The notes beneath the pieces are model-generated. The model was not told the origin of the DNA. It was given only the letters and a program-made list of their open reading frames with translations, and did not search any database. From positions 8,432,001 through 8,496,000 of the forward strand of contig CP071493.1 of NCBI GenBank assembly GCA_017354895.1: a stretch of 64,000 nt of DNA. Reading direction: 5' to 3'. Position numbers and translations under genes: made by a program. This DNA is from Podospora comata (Eukaryota > Ascomycota > Sordariomycetes > Sordariales > Podosporaceae). Positions 49,661-63,027 of this stretch are shown piece after piece (positions within the stretch are counted from its first letter, which is position 1; the number at the start of each line of letters is the position of its first letter).

Positions 49661-52659
49661 CTACGCTCCTTCCTCCTTCTCTACACGGAGAGGCTCGATG
49701 TTCCAGATGCCCTCGGCATACTCATTGATACAGCGATCCGAGCTGAAGAAGCCCATTCTCGCTACCGATGTGATGCACTTGGTAATCCACTCCTCCTGAT
49801 TCCGGTACGCATCGTCCACCAACGCTTGCGTTTCAATGTATGAGTGGAAGTCGTCAGAAACAAGATAGTAGTCGCCGTGGTCCCGGACAGCCGAGATCAG
49901 AGCGGCAAAATCTTGTGTGCTGCCGAAAGTGCCCTTCTCGATTTCTTGGAATACCCGGTTGAGATCGGGGTCGATCTCATGCGTGCCGTACGTGTGTGCG
50001 TGGCGGAGATCCTCAACATCTTCAGCAAGGTTGCCGAACAAAAAGATGTTGTTCTCCCCGATCTCGCGCGTGATCTCGATGTTGGCACCGTCGCAGGTAC
50101 CGATGATGAGACCACCGTTGAGTACAAACTTCATGTTACTTGTGCCAGAGGCCCTATAGAGATTGGTGGTTAACTTCCGTGCTGCGGCAATCAGGAAAGG
50201 CATCACTTACTCAGTACCGGCAGTCGAGATGTGCTCGCTGATGTCCGAGGCAGGAATGATGATCTCGGCCTTGCTCACGTTGTAGTCCTCGAGGAAAACC
50301 ACCTTGAGCAGATCGCCAATGTCCTCATCGTTGTTAACCACCTTACCCACACTGTTAATCAAGTGGATAATCTGCTTGGCCATCCAGTATCCCGGAGCAG
50401 CCTTGCCGCCAAAAATGGACACTCTTGGCTGCTGCTTCTTGCGCTCCTCGGGTGACATAGCCTTGAGTGTGAGGTAACGATGGATAACACCAAAGATGTT
50501 GAGCTGCTGGCGCTTGTACTCATGAATACGCTTGACTTGCACATCAAATAGGGCGGTTGGGTCGACGGTGACGCCCGCGCTCGCCTTGATATGCTTGGCA
50601 AGACGCTCCTTGTTGGCAAGCTTGATGTCGGCCCATTCCTTGCGGAAAGCCTTATCCTTGACGTACAGCTCAATCTTGTTGAGCTCATTGAGATCCGTCA
50701 AAAAGTCCTTGCCACCAGTCTTGCTCGAAATCAATTCGGACAGACGGGGATTGGCCTGATGAAGCCATCTGCGAGGCGTGATACCGTTTGTGACGTTGGT
50801 GAACTTGTCGGGGCCGAAGATGGTCACGAAGTCCTTGAAGATGGTGGTCTTGATGAGATCCGAGTGCAGCTCAGCAACACCATTGACCTTGTGAGAACCC
50901 ACAATAGCGAGATGAGCCATGCGAACCATCTTGGGCTGCGACTCCTCAATGATGGAAACGCGCCCCAAAAGATCGCGCTCCTCGGGGAATCGGCGCTCGA
51001 CGCTCTGGAGGAAGTAGAGGTTGATGTCGTAGATGATCTGCAGGTGACGGGGAAGAAGATGCTGAATCAGGGGAACAGACCACTTCTCGAGGGCTTCAGG
51101 GAGCACGGTGTGGTTGGTGTAGCCGAAAGTGTTAGTGACGATGTTCCAAGCCTCATCCCACTCGAGACCCTCCAGATCCAGCAGAATGCGCTGGAGCTCG
51201 ACAACCGCGAGGGTTGGGTGGGTGTCATTGAGCTGGATGGCAACCTGCTCGGGGAACTCTTTCCAGGGGCGCTTGGACTTCTTGAAACGACGGACAATGT
51301 CGTACAGCGAGGCGGCAACCCAGAAGTATTGCTGCTTCAGACGCAGCTCCTTTCCGCGCTCAAGGTTGTCGTTGGGGTAAAGCACCGCCGAGATTGTCTC
51401 GGCGCGTTGCTGATCGGCCACAGAGCTTTCGTAGTCACCGTTGTTGAACTTCTGGAAGTCAAACTCGCCACTGGCTGCTGTGCTGGACCACAACCTCAAG
51501 TTGTTCGTAGAAGGGGTCGCGTAACCAGGGATGGGCACATCGTAGGCGACTGCCTTGACGATCTCACCGCCCTCCCAGTGGGCAACGGTCCTCCCGTTCT
51601 CATCAGTCGACTTGCGAACGTGGCCAAAGAACTGGATATCAACAGTAACATCATGTCTAGGGAACTCCCAAGGATTGAAGTCCAACCAATAATCAGGAAC
51701 TTCCACCTGATACCCATCAATGATCTCCTGTTTGAAGATACCATAGCGATATCGCAAGCCGTAACCCCAAGCTGGGTAGTTGAGACTGGCAAGACTGTCC
51801 AAGAAGCAAGCGGCAAGGCGGCCCAAACCACCATTGCCGAGAGCAGCGTCGTGTTCTTGTTCAATCACATCCTCGATGCGGAAACCAAGGTCGGCGAGGC
51901 CAGCTAAACAGTTGCTGGTCAGCATCGTGCTCAAATGCCACACCCCTTCAGAGCCCACTCACCCTTGGCCGTATCCTTTTGTCCGATATTGAGCATAGCG
52001 TTGTCGAGAGCCCTTCCCATCAGGAACTCCAAGCTCAGGTAGTAAAGTCTCTTGCTGTCAACGAACGTCTGGCGCTGCTGGGTGCGGTTCCACTCAAGGA
52101 TAAGGCGATCGCGGAAGGCGAGACTGCATGCCGAATAAGCTGCAGATTCGTCGCAGTTGAACATGCTACGAGCGAGCGTGGTCTCGACATGACGGACGAC
52201 CTCGGACTCGAAGCCATCTTTGTCCTTGAAACCGCTGACCTGATGCTTCAGCCAGGCCTCACGTTGCGGCTCAGGGATGGAAGCTAGATGCCAAGGAGAA
52301 GTTGTTAGCGCATGCACCTGCAGGTTCTTGGCACCCCGCCTGTCTCACACAAGCCCTTGGGAATCCGTGAGGGGCAATCAAACAGGTGGGGGAGCTGCTT
52401 GCGCTCATCGCCCGACCATGAGAGCTGTCACCAAAGCTCCCGAGACATGAGCAGCCCCTTCCCTCTCCATGAGACAATTGGCTGGAAATAGACTCAACAT
52501 ACCTTCCACACTCTTGATCTCTCCGGCACCGAAGCCGGTAAAGGTGCGTTTGTGCTTGGGCCGAGAGATGCCCGCTGGGCCGACAGAGCCCTGGATGTCC
52601 ACAATCGGGGCTCCCATGGAGGGGCGACGCTGTCTGGTGGGGAGGGATTCGGACGCCAT
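49661..52659 (-). CDS. gph1: Glycogen phosphorylase
   Basis: Cytosolic PLP-dependent enzyme that releases glucose-1-phosphate from glycogen. Four exons (52503-52659, 51963-52283, 50211-51903, 49661-50153) give 887 residues. The N-terminal segment KRTFTGFGAGEIKSVEG resembles the regulatory threonine region of yeast Gph1, where phosphorylation activates the enzyme. Then come LEFLMGRALDNAMLN, EHDAALGNGGLGRLAAC, TNHTVLPEALEKW, NGITPRRWL and VKRIHEYKRQ. The PLP-binding motif EASGTSNMKFVLNG is split by the last intron just before the Ala-Ser. The final helix is RCINEYAEGIW. Nothing is missing. Two AGGGG/CCCCT stress-element pentamers lie upstream, at 52733-52737 and 53263-53267; they may be chance. 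Confidence 0.98.
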
Positions 52660-55154
52660 GGTGAGAAGAGGCTTCCAAGTTGCCGGACTGGAAGAAAATG
52701 TCAGACACCTTCAAGTTTGTTCCCTTCAGAGGAGGGGTTCGAAGTTTAAAAGAGAGGAAAAGGAGACTACAGGCGGCAAAAGAGCCAAGGCAGGTCAGGC
52801 ACGCTTACGTAGTAGAGGGCAAGTCGATAAGATCAGCTCAGGCTTGAATTGGGCGTGGTGGGGTAGCTGGCTGCTTTGGCGTGTCTGGGTGTCACTGTCT
52901 AGCAGCGAAGCTATTGGCGGTCTAGGCAATGGGGCGGGTAGATGAGGTGGTGATGGTTGTGTATAACGATGAGAGAGGAGCGGCGGGGAGTGCAGGACAA
53001 GAACCCCACACAAGAATAGTTGTAAGACGGAGAAGAGATGGAAGAGAAGAGAATGAGACGACGAGGAGCTGGTGGGAAGAGCCTTCCATATAACTTTTAC
53101 GCCCGGTCGGTCACCAACCGTGTGAGCCAAACTTAGCAGCAAAAGCTCCAGGAATCCTGCTCCTGCCTTCCTGCACAGCGCCGTTCGCACTCCCGGATCC
53201 ATGCTGTCCTGTTGTGGATGGCACCCGACTGAGGAGAGAGGTCCTTGTGGACAGAACTGCATCCCCTGCCCATGCACCACCCACCACCTCCACCACCACT
53301 GACCACCTCCTCCTTCCTGCAGCTTTTCAATATGGGGAGCTTTCTGGCCCTTTCTTCAAGGTGCTTGTCTGCGACTTGATTGGCTTTCCTGGTGCATTGG
53401 TCCTCCGCATCTCCTGCAACTCGGCCAAGTCACGACCTTGGGCCGTGCCTGTCTCCCTTTCAGTCGACATTCTGCATGGCCGTTGACACGAGTTGCGATG
53501 TCATTGTGCTGCTCCGACCAGGCCGAGACGTTGTTCGGATGCGTAACGCGGGGTAGGTGATCTGGAAGAGCCGAGAGCCATATCTCTTTCCACCTGGCGG
53601 ATTGTCATCAACTCGCAAGTGTAAATTCCACTGGTTTGTTGCGGCGTGGGGCTGGGACACAGCTGCTGTGATGATTGATTGGGCTTGGAGAATCCCCCAC
53701 ATTATGCCTGAAGCTCTGCATCATCATTCTTATATCTAAGGGCGGTAGCATTGGGTTATCCCGGCATTCCCACGGCTTGACAAAGCAGATCGAGATCGTA
53801 AGGCCATCATCATGTTAGGCATTTGCTTCATCAACCAACCGAACCGGCGCCAAGCATCACCAACACACCGAGCCTGCAGTCTTCAGCCCAACTCTACTCC
53901 ACTCCGAGCCCACCCAGACTGCCCTGCTTGACGTGTTGCATCATTAATGTCTTATTAGTCGAGATGACAGACTTGAATACAACGTCGTTCAAGGCTAACA
54001 TCCCAAGTCATGAGGAGATCTCATAATTGGGTTGATAAGATGGCTATCAGGTAGACACCCTCTGCCGAACATGAACACCACTCCCACTGATCTGGAAGTA
54101 TGCTCGTAATATGGCAGAAACAATGCCAGCCAATTTGACTGGGACTCTTTGACCTATTTCTTCGAGAGCTGTCAGAAGACTTGTGATAAAAAGCACGAAA
54201 GGAACATTTTCATACAAAGAAAGGGTGGGCAAAACGTGTTTCAACCACACGGCACGGGACGGGTTCGGGAGACCCAAACACCAGGCAAGGTGCCCATGTC
54301 TTTGAGTACATCAAAACAAACATTGCGGCTCGGGAACATCAACAAGGGGCTTGCCATGCCTTGTGACCTTGGACTGTTATTGTTAGAGCGAAACAATATC
54401 CCGCAGAGCCATTCCCAATACGACCCAAAAGCACCGGACACTCTGACCAAAAATATGTGGTTTGGCGCCCTCTGAAAGTATCGTATACATGAAATTTTGA
54501 TTCTTCACCCCAGCTCGTTGCAGACAGCTCGAAAAGGGACTTCGGGATCTAAGATCATCTATTTAGTTGGTATGGATAGATAGGAGGACAAGACTAGTAA
54601 GGTGTAGTTGGAAAGGGCACGGGTCGTCTCAGACGCCCATCATCCCTCGCTTTTCACTGACATGTCTTCAGGGACCTGTTTTCTCCTCCTGAAGCTCCAT
54701 CCTTTTTTGCCTTTTCCGCCTGTCCATCCCTCGCTCCTGCTCCGGAATCGTAAAATCAAAATAAAAGACAGAACGTTGCTCAAAAATAAAAGTCGTCGTT
54801 TCACCCAGGGCCTTGTACGCCGTGTCATATGCAGAGGAAAGCCCAGGCTGAAGCTATGTCGTGTGTTGTGAAGTGGGTTCGGTGTCCAGGATATCGGGTG
54901 AGAGGTTTTTGTGGATTACAATATTCCTGCAGCTAGATTCCCCGATAAAGGGATCTGTACATTATCAATCAATAAGGAGAGATTCGAGTGTCGCTATTTG
55001 CTGACTTTCCTCGGATCGAATCGTGCCTGTGTTCCTTGGTAGGATGGGAGGGTGATGCTTTCAGGATCAACAGCTGCCAGGCACAGCAGTCCTGAAATAC
55101 GCCCGATCGTGCGGGGAGTACGCCTCCAACTCTGGAGGATGCATGAGGGGGCAT
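52660..55154. other. Gene-free stretch upstream of gph1
   Basis: 2.5 kb without a supported gene. The part next to 52660 should be the gph1 leader and promoter, and the part next to 55154 the 3' untranslated region of the G-alpha gene. Frames near 53823 and 54608 are short, with no motifs. Confidence 0.5.
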
Positions 55155-56521
55155 CTATAGAATACCAGAATCCTTCAGCGCGTTGTTCAGGATCGTCTCC
55201 TTAACCGCAGCAAAAACCAGACGGATGTTGCTAGTATCTGTCGCTTGTGTCAAGCTGATCGATCGTTAGCATCATAACAAAAGCAAAATGATGGTGGGAC
55301 AGAGAACAACTTACTGAGGGTAGAGATTTAGATGCGCCCTGTTCACTTGGTTAAATCTCCAGAGCAGATACTTGGCTGCCTTGTTGACGTCGTTGCCTCC
55401 CGAGTAATCGGGGAAATAGTTGCTAAGTGGAGATCGGCCCAGTTTCTGCTTGAAGATATCAACCTTGTTCAAGAACAAGATGATACTCGTGCGCATGAAC
55501 CACCGTGAGTTGACTACCGAGTCGAAAAGTAGTAGTGACTCCATCATACGGTTCTAGAAATCCAATTAGCATCACGGAGACATAACTTGATGGGCCACGA
55601 ATCGCGTACCTGACTGCTTTCTTCTAGCAAGACCTGATCGTACTCACTCAAGGCCACACAAAAGATGATGGAAGTGACGTTCTCAAAACAGTGGATCCAC
55701 TTCTTGCGTTCGCTGCGTTGACCACCCACGTCAAACATGCTGTGAACTGTCAGTGTTGTTCCAGGCAAGACTGGCAGCATGAAAACTCACTGAATACTGA
55801 GTTGGCCCATCTTGAATCTCGTCTCGTATATACCTGTGGTCTTCGTTCTCGCCCGAAGCACATCCATCTCATTGGGGATGTACTCCTTGTGTGCGATTCT
55901 TGCAGCCTCGTCAAAAAAGCTGCCGGTGAAGTTAGATGCCAGTCCGTGGACCTCGGTTCAAACACAAGAAACTCACTATTCCGCAGAGTCCATCAAGTAA
56001 AACTCTGTTTGCCTTTCCATGAGCTGCTCCTTGGCCGGGTCGTTCCATAATGACTGGATCGCCACGCTGACCTTTGCGTCAATGGTCTGTGGGTTGGTAT
56101 CGAGGGAGTAATCAATCAAAAAGTCGAGATGTCGCTTGTTCTCGTCCAGTACTGGCTCGATGTCGAACTGGCGCATGGCGCTGGCGACCGATTTGGCGCA
56201 TTCCAGCAGGTTTTTGAACACGGTGGGTCTGTAATTCTTGAGCTCCTCATGCGAATAACCTTTCAGGTGGATGATTTTCATCTGCTTCACAATAGTTGAC
56301 TTGCCGCTCTCACCAGAGCCTGCGTGTGTAACAAGTGGTTAGCAAATGGAAAGTCGCGACTTGGCGGCTCGCGCGGCGAAGCAGACAATTGACGTACCAA
56401 GCAGTAGAATCTTGCATTCTCGGCGCAGCCGTTTTGAATCTTCCTCCAGATCTCTGTCAATCTTGTTGCTCCTCTTCCGCTGTTCCGACTCCTCCCCGCT
56501 CGTGCTCATGCACGACCCCAT
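55155..56521 (-). CDS. gna3: Heterotrimeric G-protein alpha subunit, fungal group III
   Basis: Membrane-anchored signalling GTPase, upstream of adenylyl cyclase in several fungi. Six exons (56398-56521, 55977-56319, 55791-55919, 55610-55739, 55315-55553, 55155-55254) give 354 residues. The chosen start gives MGSCMS, with Gly2 for myristoylation and Cys4 for palmitoylation; an in-frame Met 20 codons upstream would destroy this. Motifs: GSGESGKST (across exon 1/2), the switch I TKTTGI with the catalytic Arg before it, [20 protein letters not shown] and TQATDTSNI. The C-terminus KDSGIL lacks the Cys that pertussis toxin modifies. That ending and the TQAT form fit group III (GNA-3/GanB) rather than group I. 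Confidence 0.93.
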
Positions 56522-59500
56522 TGTGACCATGAACCTCCGGGGACGGTCGTTGCGAGTGCTGGATGAGGTCGCGGGCGACAATCGGCTGGCAGTAGAGAGG
56601 CTGGCCGCGGCAGTGTCGGCGGCGGCAGCAGCTGAGAAGGCGCGACGGCGGGTTGCTGCCGCTGGCGACGTGGGCGCTCGCTTGTCCTTGGATTTTCCCT
56701 AGAAACCCATAGGCGCGGGCGGTCGTGGCTGTTTGCGATGGCTGCGAGGTGCTGGGTGATGGATGGATTGATGGTGTTGGTCGGTGAGGGTGAGGGTTCG
56801 GAATGCCGAAATGCCGTGCAGAGAGAAGCCGTCTCTGTTGGGTTCGAGGTTGCCTTGTGCAGGTCGTAGAACTGCCTTGGCCGGGCGGAGAGAGGTGGCC
56901 TTGGATCCCGATTGAGAGAGTCGAAGAGGTAGCGATGCAACAACACAAAGACCCGCCTCGGACCCCCTCCCCAGCTTTTGTATGGGGCCTCAATGGAGCC
57001 TCGAAGCTCAAGCAAGTCGAGGGTCTGATTCGGCAACAAGGTCAGGCTGGCGATAAAAGGCGAATTGGTGTTGTTTGGGAGGACCAGTCGACCGACCGTG
57101 AACTATTGTGTCGCTCTTTCCCTTGGTTGTGTTGTTTTGGTTTCGCTTTCAGTCGGGGCGCTGTCAAACCGTTGACTGTTGCGTTGCGGGAGAACGGGAC
57201 TAATAAGCCGTCACTTGCACTTGCTCTCGTCCTTGTCAACCACTACTCAAGCGTGACTGGTGTCGGTGGGGACAGGCCGAGATGGATTGAAATAGCAAAG
57301 GGCGATACAATGCCTGATATCCTCGTTATTTTGTCGAAACCACCTGAGATGGTGATGACAGAAGGAAAACTGGAAATGCAAGCACCTGGAAACGGAAATG
57401 GAAGCTGGCAGAGGACCTGGACGGGAGCACGGAGCACAGACCGGGGAGCCTTGAGGTGGTGGAACTGGAGTTTTTGCTCGCCCTCTTTCGCTTCACCACG
57501 CTGGCGCATTTTACGGCACTGTAGCCCAGGCGGCAGCTCCCCAGGGCAATTAGACAGCGCCTGGGGTGAAAACATGGGGTCCCGGGCTCTTCTGACAGGG
57601 CCAAACATGAGATACCTCGAGATGCGACACACCGCACTGCAAAGAGAAGGTATCGAGTCTTGGTGTTCCAGGGGCCGCATTGGCCACCGTCTCTTCACCA
57701 CAGGAGAGCCTTGCCGGCCGTGCTCCGTGGCCCACCAGGCTGATGATGGGAACGGGTCTTGCTGGTAACGCAGATCTGGCCCCACAGAATCACGAAATGG
57801 ATGCCGTGACAAGTGGGTGCGAGATCCAGCACGGGAGCTCCAGCTCGACGTGCCCATCCATCCAGGTACAGCGTCGTGAGTTCCAAGCCTTGTTGGACGT
57901 GTTGAGAGGCCATTGTACTTCCACCGGGTGTGTGTTGGACCGGCCCAACACACGCTCCACCGCAACGAAGCTGTCAACGGGTACCCGTCCAGAAATAGCT
58001 GGATGGGGACGATGGATGCAAGTGCTGGTTAGTGCACCGCCAAGGCGCTGTGTTAAACCCATTTCAACATCCCTCACAGTCCGCTCCTTCCATTTGCCGT
58101 TCTCAGACACTTTTGATTTCCAAACGCGCAGGGGTCATAGATTAGATTGCCTGCTAACCTTCTTCACCGGCTCTCTGCATTATTTGACCTTTTCGTCGAC
58201 GGGATGAATGCGTTTGTCCTCTGTTGCTGGGTATGGAATGGCAACAATGACGACAAGCAACAAAGGAGTTTGAGAAGAAAGATCTGAGCTGATCAGGGTT
58301 CAACCACGTGGTCCCCCTTGCCAGCATCTCACCACTGGATATCAGCCACGGATATCAGCCACGGACCTCTCGCCCCGGCGCCACCAACTACGACCTACAC
58401 TGACTAGTCAGGAACCACCACACCACTCTCTCAACGCCTCCTCACCCTTTTATCGCGAATCCGCCTCTGAGACTATCCGCTCCCCGGATCGGCCATCGTG
58501 CGGTGAAGTGTTGTGGAGATCAGGGAGTTCTTTTTTCACATGGTGTCTCAGAACCCCCTATTGTGTTCTGCCCCCGTTTCGACGTCTCACTCCACAGCCA
58601 AACCAGGTATGAACCTCAAGATCCCAACTCCCACGTGTCTTTCCTCTTTTCTGCCGCCTTCCCGTGCCCCGGAAAATCCATTTTTCGGAAGCCCACGGAC
58701 GACAAGACTTCCAAAGCAGGACAAAGATGCAGGGGTGAAGACGATTGGAAAACCGTTTCTTGCAACTTGTGATGCGGGAAGAGCTGTGCCTCGCATTGGC
58801 TCGAGACCGACTCGGCTGCCATCGCGCTAGCTTCTCACCTTGGCGTCTACATGCATTGACAGAGACAAGTTGACACTCTGTTACAGTGGCTTCAAACTCC
58901 TCCCTCTTTTGCATTTTCTGAGCTGCCAGATGCAGACACCGATGCCGAGAACCACAATGCAACCTTGCCAGCCAAGCTTGCGATCGCGAATATGTTTTTG
59001 GACAATGTATAGGGCAGAAAAAGAAAACCCTACGGCGCAGTGCTTGGGAGCCCAGCTGAAACAGGCCATTTTCTGCCTTTCATCCATCATCTGCCGTTCA
59101 CCGCTGGACTTTTGAGTGATCTAAACGCTGCGTCTCCTGCATCCGTCCGCTCGCGCCGGGAGTGCACTGGAAGAGGCAGCGAAGTCAGCAGTCCAATCGG
59201 TAGCAATCCCCCGATGCGCTGTAAGCCCTTGCCGCAAACTTGCACGCCTCGATCTAGGAAATACACCAATCAAATTCTGTGGTAAAAGAGCCAGGAGCCA
59301 GTGGGCACTGTCTCATAGGGTTGCTTTTTCCTTCTGCGACTGCATAATTGACGCAGTTATACATGCATAAGGTTGGTTGATGATAGTTGGTGGGTGGTTG
59401 ACGCAGAAAAGGGGGCAGAAAAGGGGCTTCAGCTGTGGTTTGAAGAGCTGTAGCAACTTGGAGAAACGGGATATTCTATTCGCATCCACCGTCCATGAGG

Positions 59501-59845
59501 AAGGTAGCCAACAGGAAACTGCAAGTAACCTCCAGCGTAGGATGAGTGACGTACTTGATAGATCGCAAGCATGATCGGTACGAATTATTCAAGACATCCC
59601 ATAGCACACTTGACCCTTAGAAAAGCCTAGAAGAAGAGCGGCTCGCTGTAACATATGTTCAACATTGGATAAACAATTTAGCCCTCACAAACTTAGATAC
59701 CCCAACTGTCCACCCGCTGCCAACGCCCTTCCCAGAAGCCCCGAAGAAAACCCCGCTGTTCACTCCGCAAAACTAAAGAACCTAACACCGTTTTCCGTGG
59801 ACAATAGGAAAAAGAGGCTCCTGCATGAGAAACCGCAGCAGGCAG
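56522..59845. other. Long gene-free stretch upstream of the G-alpha gene
   Basis: 3.3 kb without a supported gene. A 321-residue plus-strand frame (56803-57768) and a 244-residue minus-strand frame (57243-57977) overlap in GC-rich DNA and are Trp/Arg/Gly-rich without motifs; I reject both. A 14-base direct repeat (GGATATCAGCCACG) lies near 58338-58365. The end near 59846 should be the arp9 3' region. Confidence 0.5.
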
Positions 59846-61994
59846 CTAGATAAGCATCGAGTGCGACCTGATGCCTTTTGGCCCCAACTCACTGTTTCAT
59901 TTTGTTAGCGGAATTGTCCGTCAAACTCAATGGGGTAGAAAGAAAGACTTACTTATAGTCCACCCTGCTGAAGCTCATACTCCTTTGTGCCTCTAGTCCG
60001 GCTGGGTCCAAGTTGTGAATGCAAAAGGCCAGGCGCGCTGCTACCTGCGCACCCAGAAACATGGCTTCCTCGAAACCGTTCTTGGTCCATTCCGCCAGAT
60101 AAGTCGGCAGCGTAGCCAGCTTGATGTTAGTGGGTGTCTGGCTGTGGAAATGATGGCTTGTCTGTAGCTGACCGTCTGCGCCCACAATCTGGCCTTGAGG
60201 GCCGCCGGGGACGCCGAGGCTGGCGGCGGTGGTGGCGGCTTGAAGCAACGGGTTGACGCTGCTGCTTGTGGGCAACTGGCCAGTGAATGAACCAGTGGGT
60301 GTCTGCGAACCAGTTCCGGAAGGGGTGCCGATGTTTGATGGCAGCTCCGAGGTGAACATGGTGGCAGAGGAAGGGGAGATCAGGTGGCGGGCTTGAAGGG
60401 TTTGCATGATATTGTCCTTTAGGCCACGGATGCGCGCTCCGTTGCCGACAAAGACCAGATTTTCCCAGCAACTAGGGCGCATGTACATTTCATCGATGCC
60501 CTGTACGGTGTGGTAGATGGTGGTGACAATCCGATCGATTTCCTTGCGGTCCGCAAACAGGAAGCGCTCTAGGCCCACCTCGATATCACGACGGACCCGG
60601 CGGGAGATGCGCTCTGTAGCTGGAGCAGCAGCAGGGGGTTGAGCTGCTGCTGGAGGCACCGCAGCATCAGCAGCAGGTTGCGCTTGCTCTCCTCCTGTCT
60701 TCGCGGCAGGTTCATCGAGTTTCGTTCCTGCATCGTCAGTCGACGCTGCAGGGGCAGCACCAGAATCGGCCATCTCGACGTCCTTGGACACCCCGTTCTC
60801 TGCTGGAGCGGAGGCTGAGGGAGCCGGTGCTGCAGGGAGCGCAACAGGGACATCCTCAGTCACCAATTCTTCGTAGTGAAATATGGTCTTGGTTCGCTTC
60901 GAATTCGGCAGTCTGGCCTTGGCCGCAGCAGCGGCATCGGTCTCCTGCCCCTTGCCCTTTCTGCCAGCCTTTGCCTTCTCCGCCTTGAGCTTTTCCTGTT
61001 TCGCCAAAAACTCACGGGTTTGACCGCTGACGACCAGACTGGCCACATCAAGCACGCCTTCCTCATTGACCACCTTCTCATCGCCATCGATACCCAGGTC
61101 ATCATCAGCGCCCACCACAGTGGTGACAACCTTCGGTCCTTCTGTCGGCGCAGCCAATGATGTCGCTGTTCCGTTGCTGCCAATCGCGGATCCCCCCTCT
61201 GTCGGCAGCTCCATAAGCTCCTTGGACTCGGCGGCATAGGGCAAGACCTCACAGACCGGGCTCTTCTTCAGTTGCTCCGCCATCTCATGATCAAACCCCT
61301 GCTCCGTCAGCAGCTCCATCAGCCTCTTGGTAAAGAACTCTCCGCCGCTGATTCCCCTTTTCCTCTCCTCGTCAGCCTTCTCGCTGTCCCTGACATTCCC
61401 CGGCCCAACATCATTGTGTCCAACTACCCTCCCTTCATATACACATGTAACGTCCACCTTTTCGAACCCCACATCCACCACTGTCATGTTTGGCCATTTG
61501 AGACCGTACTGTGTCGCCAATCCGCTGTGAAGCAGACACAGCGCGGGGGTCTTTGTCTTCTCAAACACGTAGCGCGAAATCACCTCGCAGTCCGCCTTTG
61601 TCCACTGCGGACTCGCCATCAGCATGATTGGTGTGTTGTGGTATGTCGTGGTCAAGGCTTGGTGAACGTGTTCGAGAAACGCCAAAAACGCCTCCATGTG
61701 CACAATGTGGCCTGCCTGAATCGGATAGATGGCCCCTTCCAGTGAATCAACATCCTCCACCCAGTCAAAATCGTCCTCGCCTTCTCCCTTGACACCGGCC
61801 GTGGTCTTAGGTCGCTTGTACGTGTGGAAGGGCCTAAACTGGCCCTCCACTCCTGGGTCAGGAAACATGCGAGTCGGAAACCGGTGCTGTGGTGGTGTGA
61901 GCTCGTTGCATCCCATCTGAGCCAGTGTTGTCTGGGAGCCGGGGCAGATGATGAGGACCTGTTCCTCGCGCCATTTGCCAGTTGAGCCAGACAT
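59846..61994 (-). CDS. arp9: Actin-related protein 9 (SWI/SNF and RSC remodelling subunit)
   Basis: Nuclear actin-related protein that pairs with another ARP on the remodeller ATPase. Two exons, 59953-61994 and 59846-59891, give 695 residues. The 46-nt last exon supplies the conserved end NELGPKGIRSHSMLI; without it the frame runs into a stop just after SRVDYK. Actin-fold segments are EEQVLIICPGSQTTLAQMG, PQHRFPTRMFPDP, MLMASPQWTKADCE, NMTVVDVGFEKVDVTCVYEG and LVFVGNGARIRGLKDNIM. A Lys/Glu- and Ala/Pro-rich insert of about 220 residues (roughly 270-490) splits the actin fold, and a second Ser/Thr-rich insert lies near 575-640. Arp8 was the main alternative; the N- and C-terminal motifs favour Arp9. 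Good confidence from remembered family features. Confidence 0.82.
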
Positions 61995-63027
61995 TGTATG
62001 TTATTACCCCCCCTCCTCTTAATTAGATCCGAACTGTAGCTTTGTATCTTGTTCCCTTTCTTTGGCAGCAGATGGGTTCCTCTCGACCGCGGCGTGGGCT
62101 TGCGTTCTCAATGGGGGAGTGTAAACCAAGGAGCTAAGGCTGCCGGTCAACAAAATGCAAACATCCAACTCGGGTGGTGGGTATCGAATTGGCGAGAACT
62201 AGAATTGGCGGTGCGTCACAAACAATATTCAAATCGCCTGCCTGGTCGAGACGTCGCAGATATTTCGATGCGCCAAAATCAAAGCTTCGCGCTGAGTTGC
62301 GATTTGTGTTGCTGGAGCTGAGCTTCAAATGGTGGGAGAAAGCGCGGCTGCGGGACACAGACTGACAGACAGGCACGACTCGGAGCGCGTCGTCCTGTGC
62401 AAGAGAGCTCTTGAAATTTTGGGTGGGGCGATTATGTAAGTCACATGCCGCCAGCAGTACAACCCCTGAATCGGTGGTGGTTAAGCACACGCTACATTCG
62501 GCAGTCTTGAACAGCAACTGGGCGCCATAGTCTGATTTGTATAATATATTGAAACAGCTTGGTCCCAGCTCTGATGCCTGAGAGTATCATTCATCATGCC
62601 TATACCGACCCATCTGAGCCGTAAGTGCCAAAGCCGTAGTTAGGCTACCCCCATAAACATTACTAAATACAGAGATTCCAAGGTATATCAAAATCGCCCA
62701 GTCTCCCAGTCCACTCATTAAGCTCCCGATGGCAGTGAACCATGACCCTCTCCACCAAACGCCCAAGATCGAGGCGTTGAATTCGCCCAAATCCATCCCA
62801 GTTCAACCCAAGTCCTGTGAAACGCCCAGTCATGAAGGTATCAGCCGTTGCAAAGAAAAACCACCAACCCTACCTATTCCGCACATTTCCCCCCAAGTCT
62901 CGGCCTCGGCTTAGGACTGCCGGCTAAACAGAAGAAAGGTGCATGTCCTATGACATACAAACATGACCACCCACGTATGTCCCCTTTCACACTAACAAAC
63001 GCCATCAAGCGCCGTACCGCCATCCAC
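61995..63027. other. Gap between arp9 and the acidic protein gene
   Basis: No gene seen. The left half should be the arp9 promoter, and the right half the 3' region of the last minus-strand gene. Confidence 0.5.

Noticed and set aside
50591-51907. 438-residue open frame on the plus strand
   Set aside because: Antisense to the glycogen phosphorylase central exon; a codon-bias shadow.
56803-57977. Overlapping 321-residue (+) and 244-residue (-) frames upstream of the G-alpha gene
   Set aside because: Both are Trp/Arg/Gly/Ser-rich without domain, signal or membrane character, and they overlap each other; GC-rich chance frames are more likely.
58338-58365. Tandem 14-base direct repeat GGATATCAGCCACG
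   Set aside because: Only two copies, no nearby structure; a small local duplication is enough to explain it.
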